Positions 40,872 to 50,958 of a DNA stretch of 64,000 bases are shown here, piece after piece. The first letter of the stretch is position 1, and every line of letters begins with the position of its first letter. Below the pieces are notes generated by a model. It worked only from the letters and a program-made list of their open reading frames with translations. It made no database searches and was not told the origin of the DNA. Origin of the DNA: Gilliamella sp. wkB7 (GTDB lineage: Bacteria > Pseudomonadota > Gammaproteobacteria > Enterobacterales > Orbaceae); the NCBI RefSeq assembly GCF_001693435.1, contig NZ_CM004509.1:2666001-2730000 (forward strand), read 5' to 3'. A program made the translations under genes and the position numbers.

Positions 40872-42080
40872 ATGAAAGTTCAATTAGTTTCATTAGCTAC
40901 AATACTTAGTTTGGCTAGTTATAGTGCCGATGCAAAAGAATTTATACTAACAGATGTTGAAAAAGGTCTTGCTAAAGGTAACTGGTCAATTACGAGTAAA
41001 GATTTAGGTGTAAAAGAACATGAATTCACTATCAAAAATACGGTTCTTAAAGGTGGTAAACAGGATGGTGCGGAACTTTTAACTATAGCTAGTGATAATC
41101 TTACAATTAAATTAAGTCCTACAAGAGGACTCGGTATTTTATCTGTTGATGGCGATGGCATCCGTCTGGGATGGGACTCTCCTGTAGATGAAGTTGTCAA
41201 CCCTAAATACATTAATTTAGAAAGTCGCGGCGGATTGGGTTGGTTAGATGGTTTTAATGAGTTGATGGTCCGTTGTGGTTTTGAATGGACAGGTCATGCG
41301 GTACAAGCCGATGGCATGATATATACGCTTCATGGTCGAGCACAAAATACCCCTGTATCAAAATTGATCGTTAATGTATTAGATAAAGCACCTTATACCA
41401 TAACAGTGAAAGGATTAATTAAAGAAAATACTTTCAAGAAAAGCAATCTAGAAACTTGGGTATCGCTTAGCTACGTACCAGGTAGTAAAGATTTCATTGT
41501 TCATGATGTCGTAACCAATAAAGGTGATTATACTCGTGATTACCAAATTATTTATCACAGCAATTATGGTACGCCGATTCTAGAAGAGGGTGCTCGATTT
41601 GTTGCACCAGTTAAAGAAATTTCACCATTTAATGATTATGCTAAAAAAGGCTTAAAAACATGGCAAACGTATTTAGGTCCAACTAAAAACTTTGATGAAA
41701 TGGTCTTTAATATTTATCCTTATGCCGATGATCAAGGACAGACTCAAGTGATGGTTACTAACCAAGCAGGTGACAAAGGGGCGGGTATCTCATTTAATAC
41801 AAGTCAATTACCTGTTTTTACTTTATGGAAAAATACCGATACTCTTAAACAAGGCTATGTAACAGGTTTAGAGCCTGGAACCAGCTTTGCCTACCCAGTT
41901 ACAATTGAGCGTGAACAAAAGCGTGTACGTCAATTAGAACCAGGACAAAGTACTGAGTTTACTTTGGTGTATAGTTTGTTATCGGGTAAAAAAGCCGTTG
42001 AACAATATGAGGCTCAAATCAAGTCTATACAGGGCAACCAAGAAACCAAAGTTGTTGAACGACCAATGGCAAAAGAATAA
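40872..42080 (+). CDS. Exported DUF4432 aldose-epimerase-like protein
   Basis: A 402-residue protein with a Sec signal peptide (cut after SADA, about residue 21), so it is probably periplasmic. The mature part fits the DUF4432 family, a branch of the galactose mutarotase-like fold: SPTRGLGILSVDGDGIRLGWDSP, GWLDGFNELMVRCG, HGRAQNTP, and YHSNYGTPILEEG. Sugar binding or epimerisation is likely; the substrate is unknown. The ATG at 40872 has GAGGA upstream; the frame also opens at 40857. A LacI-type operator lies in front. Confidence 0.82.
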   Translation: MKVQLVSLATILSLASYSADAKEFILTDVEKGLAKGNWSITSKDLGVKEHEFTIKNTVLKGGKQDGAELLTIASDNLTIKLSPTRGLGILSVDGDGIRLGWDSPVDEVVNPKYINLESRGGLGWLDGFNELMVRCGFEWTGHAVQADGMIYTLHGRAQNTPVSKLIVNVLDKAPYTITVKGLIKENTFKKSNLETWVSLSYVPGSKDFIVHDVVTNKGDYTRDYQIIYHSNYGTPILEEGARFVAPVKEISPFNDYAKKGLKTWQTYLGPTKNFDEMVFNIYPYADDQGQTQVMVTNQAGDKGAGISFNTSQLPVFTLWKNTDTLKQGYVTGLEPGTSFAYPVTIEREQKRVRQLEPGQSTEFTLVYSLLSGKKAVEQYEAQIKSIQGNQETKVVERPMAKE

Positions 42081-42425
42081 GTCTTGTAATACAACTAACA
42101 GGGAAGTTAGTTGTTATATTCTTGTTGATTATTTAGTAAATCTATTATTATTGTGTCAAAGAACTCATCATTTTTTATTAACAGATCTTGCTATTTTTTT
42201 ATAAAAAACGGTGTTTAATACTGTTAGATAGCATAAATTATCTCATTAATGCTCAAATCCAGTGAACCATGCAGATACTTGCTTGATAGCTAGGTGTTAT
42301 ATCGGTATGATTAGTGACATTCGATTATTTAAAATCAATTTTTGAAATTAATAACCGTTAAATATAGCTTGAATTGTTATCAAAAGTTGTCTGATTTAAT
42401 ATTGATTGAAATGGAAGAGGTTATT
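42081..42425. other. Intergenic region with terminator, before ubiD
   Basis: A hairpin with arms ACAACTAAC (42091-42099) and GTTAGTTGT (42106-42114) follows the DUF4432 gene and probably terminates it. The remainder, up to the GAAGAGG before ubiD, should hold the promoter of the decarboxylase operon. No gene is seen. Confidence 0.5.
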
Positions 42426-43904
42426 ATGGCAAATCCTACTGGATCTTATGATTTGCGTGATGCAATTAATCAATTAGCACAAATCCCCGATCAACTGGTT
42501 ACAACTGACACCCTTGTTGACCCTATGGCAGAATTAGCGGGTGTTTATCGGTTTGTTGGGGCAGGGGGAACGGTTAAAAGACCTACTCGAATTGGTCCTG
42601 CAATGATTTTTAATAAAGTAAAAGGATTTGATGATTTTAAAGTCTTAATTGGATTACTTGCTTCACGCAAACGAGTTGCACATTTATTTGGTTGTGAACC
42701 AGACAAACTCGCATTTTTACTAAAAGATGCAGTAAATAATCCCATAGCCCCGATAACGATTCCTCGTGAACTAGCAGTTTGTCAAGAAATCGTGCATAAA
42801 GCGACTGATCCTGATTTTGATATTCGTAAACTAGTACCCGCACCAACTAATACCGAAGAAGATGCCGGCCCATACATTACTCTTGGCATGCTCTATGCGA
42901 GCGATCCACAAACAGGTGAAAGCGATGTGACTATTCATCGAATGTGCTATCAAAGCAAAGACGAAATTTCAATCTACTTTGTTCCCGGACGACATATAGA
43001 TGTATTTCGTGAAAAGGCTGAAAAAGCGGGTAAACCGTTACCTGTCTCAATTAGTATCGGTGTCGACCCCGTGATTGAAGTGTCTGCATGCTTTGAACCA
43101 CCAACCACACCAATTGGTTTTGATGAACTTTCTATTGCTGGTGGCATTCGTGGGCGTGCAGTTGAATTAGTCGATTGCTTAACAGTTAATGCAAAAGCGA
43201 TTGCTAATGCCGAAGTCGTCATTGAAGGTGAAATCTTACCAAATGTGCGAGTCGCTGAAGATCAAAACTCTCACACAGGTAAAGCAATGCCTGAATTCCC
43301 GGGTTATACTGGTCCTGCGAATCAATCATTACCCGTTATCAAAGTGAAAGCAGTTACTTATCGAAAAAATCCAATTTATCAAACTTGCATTGGACCAAGT
43401 GAAGAACATGTTAATATGGCGGGTATTCCTACCGAGGCCAGTATTTTACAAATGGTTGAGGCTGCGATGCCAGGTAAATTATTAAATGTTTACGCACATC
43501 GTTCTGGTGGGGGAAAATATTTAGCTATCTTACAATTTAAAAAATCTGTTCCTTCTGATGAAGGTAAACACAAGCAAGCTGCTATTTTAGCTTTTGCGGC
43601 ATTTTCCGAATTAAAACATGTAATACTTGTTGATGAGGATGTCGATATTTATGATACTGATGATGTACTGTGGGCGATGAATACTCGTTTTCAAGGTGAT
43701 ATTGATATTTCAACAATATCAGGCGTTAGATGCCATCCGCTCGATCCATCTCAACGTCCAGAATATAGCCCGTTTATTAGGCAATTTGGTAGTTCGGCAA
43801 AAGTAATTTTTGATTGCACGGTGCCTTTTGCGTTAAAAGCAGAATTTGAACGAGCCCGTTTTAAAGAAGTTGATATAAAACGTTTTCTGCCAGATTTTGA
43901 ATAA
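42426..43904 (+). CDS. UbiD-family decarboxylase (phenolic/aromatic acid type)
   Basis: A prenylated-FMN-dependent decarboxylase of 492 residues. Family features include [51 protein letters not shown] and [19 protein letters not shown]. It resembles subunit C of non-oxidative hydroxyarylic acid decarboxylases (BsdC/EcdC type) more than the ubiquinone enzyme. The ATG at 42426 has GAAGAGG upstream; the open frame extends to 42342 without a better start. A dedicated UbiX-like partner follows. No small D subunit gene is seen. Confidence 0.88.
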   Translation: MANPTGSYDLRDAINQLAQIPDQLVTTDTLVDPMAELAGVYRFVGAGGTVKRPTRIGPAMIFNKVKGFDDFKVLIGLLASRKRVAHLFGCEPDKLAFLLKDAVNNPIAPITIPRELAVCQEIVHKATDPDFDIRKLVPAPTNTEEDAGPYITLGMLYASDPQTGESDVTIHRMCYQSKDEISIYFVPGRHIDVFREKAEKAGKPLPVSISIGVDPVIEVSACFEPPTTPIGFDELSIAGGIRGRAVELVDCLTVNAKAIANAEVVIEGEILPNVRVAEDQNSHTGKAMPEFPGYTGPANQSLPVIKVKAVTYRKNPIYQTCIGPSEEHVNMAGIPTEASILQMVEAAMPGKLLNVYAHRSGGGKYLAILQFKKSVPSDEGKHKQAAILAFAAFSELKHVILVDEDVDIYDTDDVLWAMNTRFQGDIDISTISGVRCHPLDPSQRPEYSPFIRQFGSSAKVIFDCTVPFALKAEFERARFKEVDIKRFLPDFE

Positions 43905-43917
43905 AATAGGAATGAAT

Positions 43918-44511
43918 ATGACTGTAAAGCGACTAGTAATTGGGATTAGTGGTGCAACAGGTTTTGCTTATGGTATTAAAGCGTTAGAGCTTTTAAAACC
44001 ATTGGATATTGAAACACATTTAGTAATTTCAAAAGCGGCACAACTAACACGCTCTTACGAAATCCCTAATATGAGTTTGGCTCAGATTGAATCATTGGCG
44101 GATAAAGTTTATTCCGTCAATAATGTTGGCGCAGCGATTGCCAGTGGATCGTTTAAGACTATGGGCATGCTGGTTGCACCTTGCTCAATGCGCTCTTTAG
44201 CTGCAATTGCTCAGAGTTTATCGGATAATTTATTAACTCGTGCTGCAGATGTCGTACTAAAAGAGCGTCGCCGATTGGTATTAATGATAAGAGAATCCCC
44301 CCTACATTTAAGCCATATAAAAAATATGGAAATGGTCACTCTTATGGGAGGAGTAATTTTTCCACCAGTACCTGCGCTTTATCAGCATATTGACAGTATC
44401 GATGATATGATTACCCACAGTGTTGCACGAGCGCTTGATCTGTTTGATATTGATATACCGTCACTACCTCGCTGGGGCGAAGATATGCATTTAAATGTTA
44501 AGCCAGAATAA
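43918..44511 (+). CDS. UbiX-family flavin prenyltransferase
   Basis: Makes prenylated FMN for the adjacent UbiD-like enzyme. The 197-residue Rossmann-like flavoprotein has [18 protein letters not shown], a [23 protein letters not shown] segment and [23 protein letters not shown]. It is nearest the BsdB/EcdB/Pad1 branch. I chose the ATG at 43918, which has TAGGA at good spacing; ATGs at 43912 and an earlier open start are also in frame. It lies 13 bp after ubiD. Confidence 0.9.
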   Translation: MTVKRLVIGISGATGFAYGIKALELLKPLDIETHLVISKAAQLTRSYEIPNMSLAQIESLADKVYSVNNVGAAIASGSFKTMGMLVAPCSMRSLAAIAQSLSDNLLTRAADVVLKERRRLVLMIRESPLHLSHIKNMEMVTLMGGVIFPPVPALYQHIDSIDDMITHSVARALDLFDIDIPSLPRWGEDMHLNVKPE

Positions 44512-44514
44512 TGT

Positions 44515-44943
44515 ATGTTAATCGATCCCAAAATTCTTAAGTTTATCAGAAAAAACCATGTATTATCGCTGAGTGTCATTACTTCAGATAACTTACCGTG
44601 GGCGTGTAATGTGTTTTATGTATTGGATGAAGATCAGTTAAATCTCTATTTTTTAACTGAGTTAAAAACGGAGCATGCCAAGGCAATGCTAATTCAACCG
44701 CAAGTAGCGGGGACGATTGCCGTTACACCTAAAACCGTTGCTCAGATTCAGGGCATACAATTTCAGGCTCAAGCAACACAGTTGCAAGGTGAGCAAGCTA
44801 AAGATGCTTATAATCAATACTATCGTGCCTTTCCTTTTGCCAGAGTAATGAAAGCACCCATCTGGTCGTTACAGCTACAACAGATAAAAATGACGAACAA
44901 TCTTTTAGGCTTTGCCCATAAGACTCATTGGCAAAGAAAGTGA
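44515..44943 (+). CDS. UPF0306/YhbP-family protein
   Basis: A 142-residue protein with the split-barrel (pyridoxamine-phosphate-oxidase-like) pattern of E. coli YhbP: PWACNVFYVLDEDQLNLYFLTELKTEHAKAM, AGTI..PKTVAQIQGIQFQ and a terminal LGFAHKTHW. Members may bind flavin; no activity is established. It lies 3 bp after the UbiX gene, hinting at a flavin-linked role in the same pathway, but this is inference. Confidence 0.85.
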   Translation: MLIDPKILKFIRKNHVLSLSVITSDNLPWACNVFYVLDEDQLNLYFLTELKTEHAKAMLIQPQVAGTIAVTPKTVAQIQGIQFQAQATQLQGEQAKDAYNQYYRAFPFARVMKAPIWSLQLQQIKMTNNLLGFAHKTHWQRK

Positions 44944-45146
44944 ATGCTAATGGATAGTTTTTAATTAATTAAAAGCTCAATTGCTCAAGATTAAACATGG
45001 CAGACTTTCTTCTTGTCAGGTTTTATGTGAGTTTTGCGGGTTATTTCGTTTCTGTTTAAATTAAGAATAAAATATCCAATCAATCATTATCTTTTACCAA
45101 ATACTGCGTTATAAATAAAAATTATAACTATATATAAATATTTTAT

Positions 45147-45175
45147 TTAACAGAAAAAATAGAGTTTTGTATTAT
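45147..45175 (+). promoter_or_regulatory. Sigma-70 promoter of the aminotransferase-metQNI operon
   Basis: TTAACA (45147-45152) and TATTAT (45170-45175) with a 17-bp spacer lie 40 bp upstream of the first start codon. No MetJ box (AGACGTCT repeats) and no SAM riboswitch are visible in this region. Confidence 0.6.
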
Positions 45176-45214
45176 ACTTACCAACCTTATAATTTTATTA
45201 TCTAAAAAAAAACA

Positions 45215-46390
45215 ATGCATAAACTAGCCAATCGACTCGATCATTTTTCTGATTCAGTTATTCGTAGGATGACGCGAATTGCTAACCAATATCAGGCTAT
45301 CAATTTATCACAAGGCTTTCCTGATTTTGATCCTCCAAAACAGCTTATTGATGCCCTTAAACAAGTAGCTGATAATGGGCCTCACCAATATGAGATCACG
45401 TGGGGATCGCAAGAATTTAGGCAACTGTTGGCCAAAAAACAGCAAAAGTTAATGAACATCGACATAAACCCAGATGAAAACGTATTAGTTACTTGTGGCA
45501 GTACTGAGGCAATGATGTGTGCGGTGATGGCGGTATGTAACCCAAAAGATAAAGTTATCATCTTTTCGCCTTTTTATGAAAACTATGGTGCTGATGCAAT
45601 TTTGTCAGATGCAACGCCTATCTATGTACCACTTATTCCACCTACTTTCGAGTTTGATAAAAAGCAGCTCCGCGAGGCGTTTGAGCAAGGTGCTAAAGCA
45701 TTAATTTTATGTAATCCGAGTAATCCTTGTGGCAAGGTATTTACTAAAGATGAGCTTGAATATATCAGTCAATTAGCAATTGAATTCGATGCTTATGTCA
45801 TTACTGACGAAGTGTATGAACACATGGTCTATCCACCGCATAAACATCTCTATTTAGCGAGTTTTCCTGATATGCAACAGCGCACGATTAGTTGTAGTTC
45901 ATTATCTAAAACTTATTCTATTACTGGTTGGCGTCTAGGCTATATCATAGCGGACAAACGCATCATTGATGGTTGCAAAATGATTCATGATTTTCTTACC
46001 GTTGGTGCTGCTGCGCCATTACAAAAAGCCGCTTGTGCAGGTCTATCATTAAGTGAGGAATATTATCAGCAACTCACCGAAACTTATATGGCTAAACGTC
46101 GCTTATTTTTACAAGGTTTAGATCAGATAGGCTTATCTTATTATGAACCGCAAGGTGCTTATTATGTATTGGTTGATATTTCTGGATTGAATCCATTTAC
46201 CACTGATTTTGAATTTTGTGAATGGTTAATAAAAGAAGTTGGTGTAGCAGCTGTTCCTGGATCGGCTTTTTTTAAACATCCAGAATATCGCTATATTCGT
46301 TTTCATTTTGCAAAACAAGAACAAACCTTGATTGCAGCTTTAGATAGATTATCAAAACTTAAGGAAAAATTAACATGTTTAAAAAACTAA
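45215..46390 (+). CDS. PLP-dependent aminotransferase (methionine aminotransferase-like)
   Basis: A 391-residue class I/II aminotransferase close in pattern to E. coli YbdL and kynurenine/glutamine aminotransferases: INLSQGFPDFDPP near the N terminus, CNPSNPCGKVF, DEVYEHMVY, the PLP lysine in SSLSKTYSITGWRLGYI, and the terminal YIRFHFAKQEQ. YbdL prefers methionine. The gene begins an operon and overlaps metQ by 16 bp, which supports methionine or its 2-oxo acid as substrate. Confidence 0.85.
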   Translation: MHKLANRLDHFSDSVIRRMTRIANQYQAINLSQGFPDFDPPKQLIDALKQVADNGPHQYEITWGSQEFRQLLAKKQQKLMNIDINPDENVLVTCGSTEAMMCAVMAVCNPKDKVIIFSPFYENYGADAILSDATPIYVPLIPPTFEFDKKQLREAFEQGAKALILCNPSNPCGKVFTKDELEYISQLAIEFDAYVITDEVYEHMVYPPHKHLYLASFPDMQQRTISCSSLSKTYSITGWRLGYIIADKRIIDGCKMIHDFLTVGAAAPLQKAACAGLSLSEEYYQQLTETYMAKRRLFLQGLDQIGLSYYEPQGAYYVLVDISGLNPFTTDFEFCEWLIKEVGVAAVPGSAFFKHPEYRYIRFHFAKQEQTLIAALDRLSKLKEKLTCLKN

Positions 46391-47193
46391 TTACATCAAC
46401 TATAGCCATATTTTCGGTTATGTTGTTATTAACAGGTTGTGACGATGCTAAAAAGGAAAACCAGATTACCGTTGGCGTAGCAGCAGGTCCATATGGTGAT
46501 ATGTTTAAACAAGCGATTGCACCAGGATTAGAAAAAAAAGGTTACAAAATTGAAATTCGAGAATTCAGTGATTATGTACAACCTAATCTGGCTTTAGCCA
46601 ACAAAGATATTGATATTAATTTATTCCAACATTTGAGCTATCTTGAAAATTTCAAACAAGCACGTAATTTAGATATCTTAGCTGTTGGCTTTGTACCAAC
46701 GGCTGGGGCGGGTATTTTTTCGAACAAGATCACCGATTTTTCGCAATTAAAAAAAGGTGATCAAGTCACCATTTCAAATGATGTCACTAACGAAGCGAGA
46801 GCGCTAAGAATCTTACAAGCAGCAGGTTTAATTAAGCTCGATCCTGCGGTTGATAAAAATAATCTAACACCAAAAAACATTATCGAAAATCCATATGAAT
46901 TGGAAATTGTACCCATTGAAGCGCCACAAACGCCTAGATCACTGGATAATGTTGTTTTATCCGTTGTAAATGGAAATTATGCGATCGGTGCAGGTTTGGA
47001 TCTATCTAAAGCACTTTATACAGAAATCCTTGATAAAGATCACAAAAACGTCATCGCGATTCGTACTGAATCAAAAGATACTTTAGGTAAAGACATTATA
47101 GATGTTTTGAAATCAGACGAATATTTACAAGTGATCGAAGACAAAAACGGTATTTTCTATACTTTCCAAAAACCTGATTATCAATTATTTTAA
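46375..47193 (+). CDS. metQ: Methionine ABC transporter substrate-binding lipoprotein
   Basis: A 272-residue NlpA/MetQ lipoprotein with signal peptide and lipobox LLTGC (Cys at about 22). The family pattern is present: [57 protein letters not shown], and [14 protein letters not shown] precedes the ATG. It delivers methionine (possibly D-methionine or analogues) to the MetNI importer encoded next. MetQ-first order differs from E. coli metNIQ. Confidence 0.93.
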   Translation: MFKKLITSTIAIFSVMLLLTGCDDAKKENQITVGVAAGPYGDMFKQAIAPGLEKKGYKIEIREFSDYVQPNLALANKDIDINLFQHLSYLENFKQARNLDILAVGFVPTAGAGIFSNKITDFSQLKKGDQVTISNDVTNEARALRILQAAGLIKLDPAVDKNNLTPKNIIENPYELEIVPIEAPQTPRSLDNVVLSVVNGNYAIGAGLDLSKALYTEILDKDHKNVIAIRTESKDTLGKDIIDVLKSDEYLQVIEDKNGIFYTFQKPDYQLF

Positions 47194-47195
47194 CT

Positions 47196-48215
47196 ATGCA
47201 AAATACACCACTGATTCAAGTAAAAAATGTATCTGTTCGTTTTGAGGCCAAAGATCAGATCATTGATGCAGTAAAAAATGTTTCTTTTGAGGTTAATCAT
47301 GGCGAGATATTTGGTATTATTGGCTCCAGTGGTGCAGGTAAAAGTACCCTCGTTCGCACTCTTAATCGACTTGCTGATCCCAGCTCTGGACAGATTATTG
47401 TTGGCGGCACAGATATTCAGACGTTAAAAGGCCGACAATTAATGGCCTTTCGTTTTCAAGTCGGCATGATCTTCCAAAATTTCAACCTAGCTTCATCAAA
47501 AACTGTTTATGAAAATATTGCCTTTGTACTAAAAGCTGCGGGTAAAAAAGGGGAGGCAGTCAAAAATAGAGTAGAGGAGTTACTTGCATTAGTGGGATTA
47601 AGTGACAAAGCCAAAGCTTATCCTGCTGAACTGAGTGGTGGACAAAAACAACGAGTCGGTATTGCCCGTGCATTAGCTAATGAAGCTAAAATATTACTGT
47701 GTGATGAAGCTACCAGTGCACTCGATCCGACTACAACCAGTGCCATTTTGGAGCTACTTAAACAGCTTAACCAAAAATTTTCCTTAACCATAGTACTGAT
47801 TACCCATGAAATTGATGTCGTAAAAAAAATCTGCGATCGAGTTGCTGTGATGTCTCAAGGTGAAATAGTTGAAATGGATAATACTTTCAATTTGTTCGCC
47901 AATCCCAAACAACAATTCACCCAAAATTTTCTTAACATTGATGAAAATACTCATTTGCCTGAACCTATTAGACAAAATGTCAAAGGTAAATTGGTTCGAC
48001 TTCGCTATATCAACGAAAACACCACTCAACCTATTTTGTATCAATCTGCTTATGAAACGGGTGTGGCTTTTAATATATTGCATGGTTTTATCGAATATTT
48101 TGACCAACAAGCGCTAGGCAATTTAGTTATAGAGTTAATTGGTGAGCCCAATAATATCCAACAGCTCATTGCGAAACTGGAACATCAAAGCGTGATCATT
48201 GAGGAAATAAAATAA
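47196..48215 (+). CDS. metN: Methionine ABC transporter ATP-binding protein
   Basis: A 339-residue ATPase with Walker [13 protein letters not shown], signature [15 protein letters not shown], Walker [14 protein letters not shown] and switch His in [11 protein letters not shown]-terminal NIL domain (about residues 265-339) provides the methionine feedback site seen in E. coli MetN. It starts 2 bp after metQ and ends overlapping metI by one base. Confidence 0.95.
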   Translation: MQNTPLIQVKNVSVRFEAKDQIIDAVKNVSFEVNHGEIFGIIGSSGAGKSTLVRTLNRLADPSSGQIIVGGTDIQTLKGRQLMAFRFQVGMIFQNFNLASSKTVYENIAFVLKAAGKKGEAVKNRVEELLALVGLSDKAKAYPAELSGGQKQRVGIARALANEAKILLCDEATSALDPTTTSAILELLKQLNQKFSLTIVLITHEIDVVKKICDRVAVMSQGEIVEMDNTFNLFANPKQQFTQNFLNIDENTHLPEPIRQNVKGKLVRLRYINENTTQPILYQSAYETGVAFNILHGFIEYFDQQALGNLVIELIGEPNNIQQLIAKLEHQSVIIEEIK

Positions 48216-48886
48216 TGGTTAAATTGACAATCGCTGAAATAATGGAAATGCTATGGAAAGCCGCTGACGAAACGTTCATTATGGTAAGTTGGTCATTACT
48301 AGCTGGGCTTGTTTTTGGTACCCTAATTGGATTGCTTCTATTTTTATTATCCAATCCATTTTTTCTAAAAAACAGAGTGATAGGGAATATTGCTAATTTT
48401 ATTATTAATGCAACGCGCTCCATTCCTTTTTTAATTTTGATGGTAGCCGTTCTACCGCTTGGAACGTATATTGTCGGTACTACAGTTGGCCCTAAAGCGG
48501 TAATTGTCCCGTTGGCAATAGCTGCAATAGCATTTTATGCTAGATTGGCGGAAAACGCCTTTAGCCAAATTGACAAAGGTGTTATTGAAGCAGCCATTGC
48601 CAGTGGTGCCTCACACACTCGTATCATCTTTGGTATATTGTTTCCTGAAGCGTTAGCACAGCTAATCCGCCATGCTACAGTCACGACCATATCACTCATA
48701 GGTTTTAGTTCAATGGCTGGTGTTGTTGGTGGTGGAGGAATCGGCGATTTAGCGATTCGGTTTGGTTATCAGCGTTATGTCACCGAAGTTCTTATTATCT
48801 GTATTATCATTTTAATTATTGTAGTTATGTTAATACAGTATCTAGGTGATAAATTAGCTAATCATTTTGATAGAAGTCACAAATAA
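48215..48886 (+). CDS. metI: Methionine ABC transporter permease
   Basis: A 223-residue permease with five hydrophobic segments and the EAA loop (VIEAAIASGASHTRIIFGILFPEALAQ) that contacts MetN. Family landmarks NATRSIPFLILMVAVLPL and GVVGGGGIGDLAIRFGYQRY are intact. It completes metQNI, and the FAD oxidase gene follows after 13 bp. Confidence 0.94.
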   Translation: MVKLTIAEIMEMLWKAADETFIMVSWSLLAGLVFGTLIGLLLFLLSNPFFLKNRVIGNIANFIINATRSIPFLILMVAVLPLGTYIVGTTVGPKAVIVPLAIAAIAFYARLAENAFSQIDKGVIEAAIASGASHTRIIFGILFPEALAQLIRHATVTTISLIGFSSMAGVVGGGGIGDLAIRFGYQRYVTEVLIICIIILIIVVMLIQYLGDKLANHFDRSHK

Positions 48887-48899
48887 TCGGTAAAGCAAC

Positions 48900-50258
48900 A
48901 TGAAAAAATTAACGGATATAATTGTTGATTCAGATCGAATCATTACTAAAGATCATATACCTCAATCTCACTTAACTGATGGGCTTAAATCACATTATGG
49001 GCAAGCGGAAATTTTGGTTTATCCTAAAACTACGGATGAAGTTGCACAACTTGTCAAATATGCCAATCAAAATAATCTTAAAGTTACAACACGTGGAGCG
49101 GGTACCAATCTAGTTGGCTCAACCATTCCTAATGGTGGTATGATTATCGACTTATCGTTAATGAATGCCATTATCGAACTAGATAGATCTACCTTTACGG
49201 TAACTGTACAATCAGGCATCTTATTGCAAGATTTGCAACAGTTTGTTGAAAAGCAGGATCTTTTTTATCCACCTGATCCCGGTGCAAAAAATGCGACCGT
49301 TGGCGGTAATATTAGTACTAATGCGGGTGGCATGCGTGCGGTTAAATATGGTGTTACGCGAGATTATGTGCAAGCGCTTGAAGTCGTTATGGCAGATGGC
49401 ACAATATTAAATATTGGTAGTAAAAATATCAAAGATAATACGGGGCTGTCATTAAAACATCTTTTTATCGGCAGCGAAGGAACATTAGGTATTATTACCC
49501 AATGTACATTAAAATTGATTGCTAAACCAAGTGTCTTTGAAACATTAATTATTGGATTTAACACCATTGAACAAGCCGTTGCCAATATCACGACAATATT
49601 ACAGACATTAACACCCACTGCGCTGGAATTTGTTGAACGTCAAGTGGCTCAGTGGGGAGAACGCTATTTAGGGTTCCAATTTCCATTGCCAGATTCTAAG
49701 GCCTATTTAATCATTATGCTTGATGGTGCGAACAAGCAACACATTGTTCAGCAACGCCAACAGTTATTAGCGAATTTAGGCGATTGCAACTATTTTATTG
49801 CCGAAACGCTCGAACAAGCCAATCAAATTTGGACCGTTCGCGGATCACTGGTTCGTGCTGTTGAGGCAGTTACAGAACAAGATCCGATTGATATTGTCGT
49901 TCCGATTAATCGCATTGCCGATTTTATTAATTACACTAAACAGTTACAATCCCAATCAGGTGTTCGTATGCTCGCTTTTGGTCATGCAGGAGACGGCAAT
50001 ATTCACTTATGCATATTGCGTGACGGACGAGACGAAAAGCAATGGTCAGAAGCACTCGAGCAAATCCATAATGCCTTATATCAAAAATGTCATGAGTTAG
50101 GTGGTCTGCCTTCGGCTGAACATGGTATTGGCACCGCAAAAGTAAAATATTTTAACAATGCCATTGCCCAAGAAAACCGTCAATTAATGCAGCGAATAAA
50201 ACAGCAATTTGATCCTAATAACATTTTGAATCATCAGGTCTATATTACCCAACTTTAA
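48900..50258 (+). CDS. FAD-linked 2-hydroxyacid oxidase/dehydrogenase (GlcD-like)
   Basis: A 452-residue protein with an N-terminal FAD-binding PCMH domain (TRGAGTNLVGSTIPNGGMIIDL, DPGAKNATVGGNISTNAGGMRAVKYG). The C-terminal FAD-oxidase domain has FGHAGDGNIHLCILRDG and AEHGIGTAKVKYF. Relatives include GlcD, D-lactate dehydrogenases and D-2-hydroxyglutarate dehydrogenase. It is the last gene of the aminotransferase-metQNI operon. That context suggests oxidation of a D-2-hydroxyacid such as the methionine hydroxy analogue to the 2-oxo acid, though this is inference. Confidence 0.85.
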   Translation: MKKLTDIIVDSDRIITKDHIPQSHLTDGLKSHYGQAEILVYPKTTDEVAQLVKYANQNNLKVTTRGAGTNLVGSTIPNGGMIIDLSLMNAIIELDRSTFTVTVQSGILLQDLQQFVEKQDLFYPPDPGAKNATVGGNISTNAGGMRAVKYGVTRDYVQALEVVMADGTILNIGSKNIKDNTGLSLKHLFIGSEGTLGIITQCTLKLIAKPSVFETLIIGFNTIEQAVANITTILQTLTPTALEFVERQVAQWGERYLGFQFPLPDSKAYLIIMLDGANKQHIVQQRQQLLANLGDCNYFIAETLEQANQIWTVRGSLVRAVEAVTEQDPIDIVVPINRIADFINYTKQLQSQSGVRMLAFGHAGDGNIHLCILRDGRDEKQWSEALEQIHNALYQKCHELGGLPSAEHGIGTAKVKYFNNAIAQENRQLMQRIKQQFDPNNILNHQVYITQL

Positions 50259-50282
50259 AAGTGCTATTAACATATAAACTAT

Positions 50283-50313
50283 AAACTAACAGATCATAAT
50301 AATCTGTTAGTTT
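50283..50313. terminator. Bidirectional terminator between the FAD oxidase gene and pdxT
   Basis: Twelve-base arms AAACTAACAGAT and ATCTGTTAGTTT with a 7-base loop lie between converging operons. Confidence 0.75.
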
Positions 50314-50364
50314 ATTGCTTAATTTCTAGTTGATTAAATTAATGGTCTATTTTACTAAAACTGA

Positions 50365-50958
50365 TTAACAGCTCTCTACAAAATAGTGCATAATGCGATT
50401 ATCTTGTGTTAATTCAGGATGAAATGAACAGACTAAAATATTATTTTGTTTAGCCATTACGCAATGTTCATCAATAAAAGCGAGTTGTTCTACATGCTTA
50501 CCTGCTTTGGCGATATAGGGAGCACGAATAAAAACAGCAGGGATTTGTTGACCGATTAACTTAACATCTAACTTTGTTTCAAAGCTGTTAATCTGCCGAC
50601 CAAAACCATTACGCTCAACATGAATATCGATTAAAGCAAGCTGTTCAACTTCATTATGAGTAGTGGTTTTTCCGCATAATACTAATCCTGCACAAGTTCC
50701 CAAAATACCTTTACCTTGTTGAGCAAATTGTTTAATTGGTTCAAACAGTCCATTTTGTTTTATCAAACGGCTAATGGTTGTTGATTCTCCTCCCGGAATA
50801 ATCAGGCCATCTAGTTCAGCTAATTGCTCAGGATGTTTTACTGCGATAGCTTGCACGTTATCTAAACTATTTAGCATAGTGATGTGTTCGCTAACCGCTC
50901 CTTGTAAATTGAGCACACCAACTTTTTTTAACCGTTTGGAAGTTAACGATTGCGTCAT
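50365..50958 (-). CDS. pdxT: Pyridoxal 5'-phosphate synthase glutaminase subunit
   Basis: Hydrolyses glutamine and passes ammonia to PdxS in the DXP-independent B6 route. The 197-residue class I amidotransferase has VGVLNLQGAVSEH, IPGGESTTISRLI, the nucleophile Cys in GTCAGLVLCG, and the His-x-Glu pair in CSFHPELTQD. The ATG at 50958 shares its A with the pdxS stop (TAATG) and has GAGG upstream; a TTG at 50964 is less likely. Confidence 0.95.
   Translation of the reverse strand: MTQSLTSKRLKKVGVLNLQGAVSEHITMLNSLDNVQAIAVKHPEQLAELDGLIIPGGESTTISRLIKQNGLFEPIKQFAQQGKGILGTCAGLVLCGKTTTHNEVEQLALIDIHVERNGFGRQINSFETKLDVKLIGQQIPAVFIRAPYIAKAGKHVEQLAFIDEHCVMAKQNNILVCSFHPELTQDNRIMHYFVESC

Noticed and set aside
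44944-45214. Possible SAM riboswitch or MetJ boxes before the methionine operon
   Set aside because: No SAM-aptamer core and no AGACGTCT-type repeats were visible; only a sigma-70 promoter is supported.
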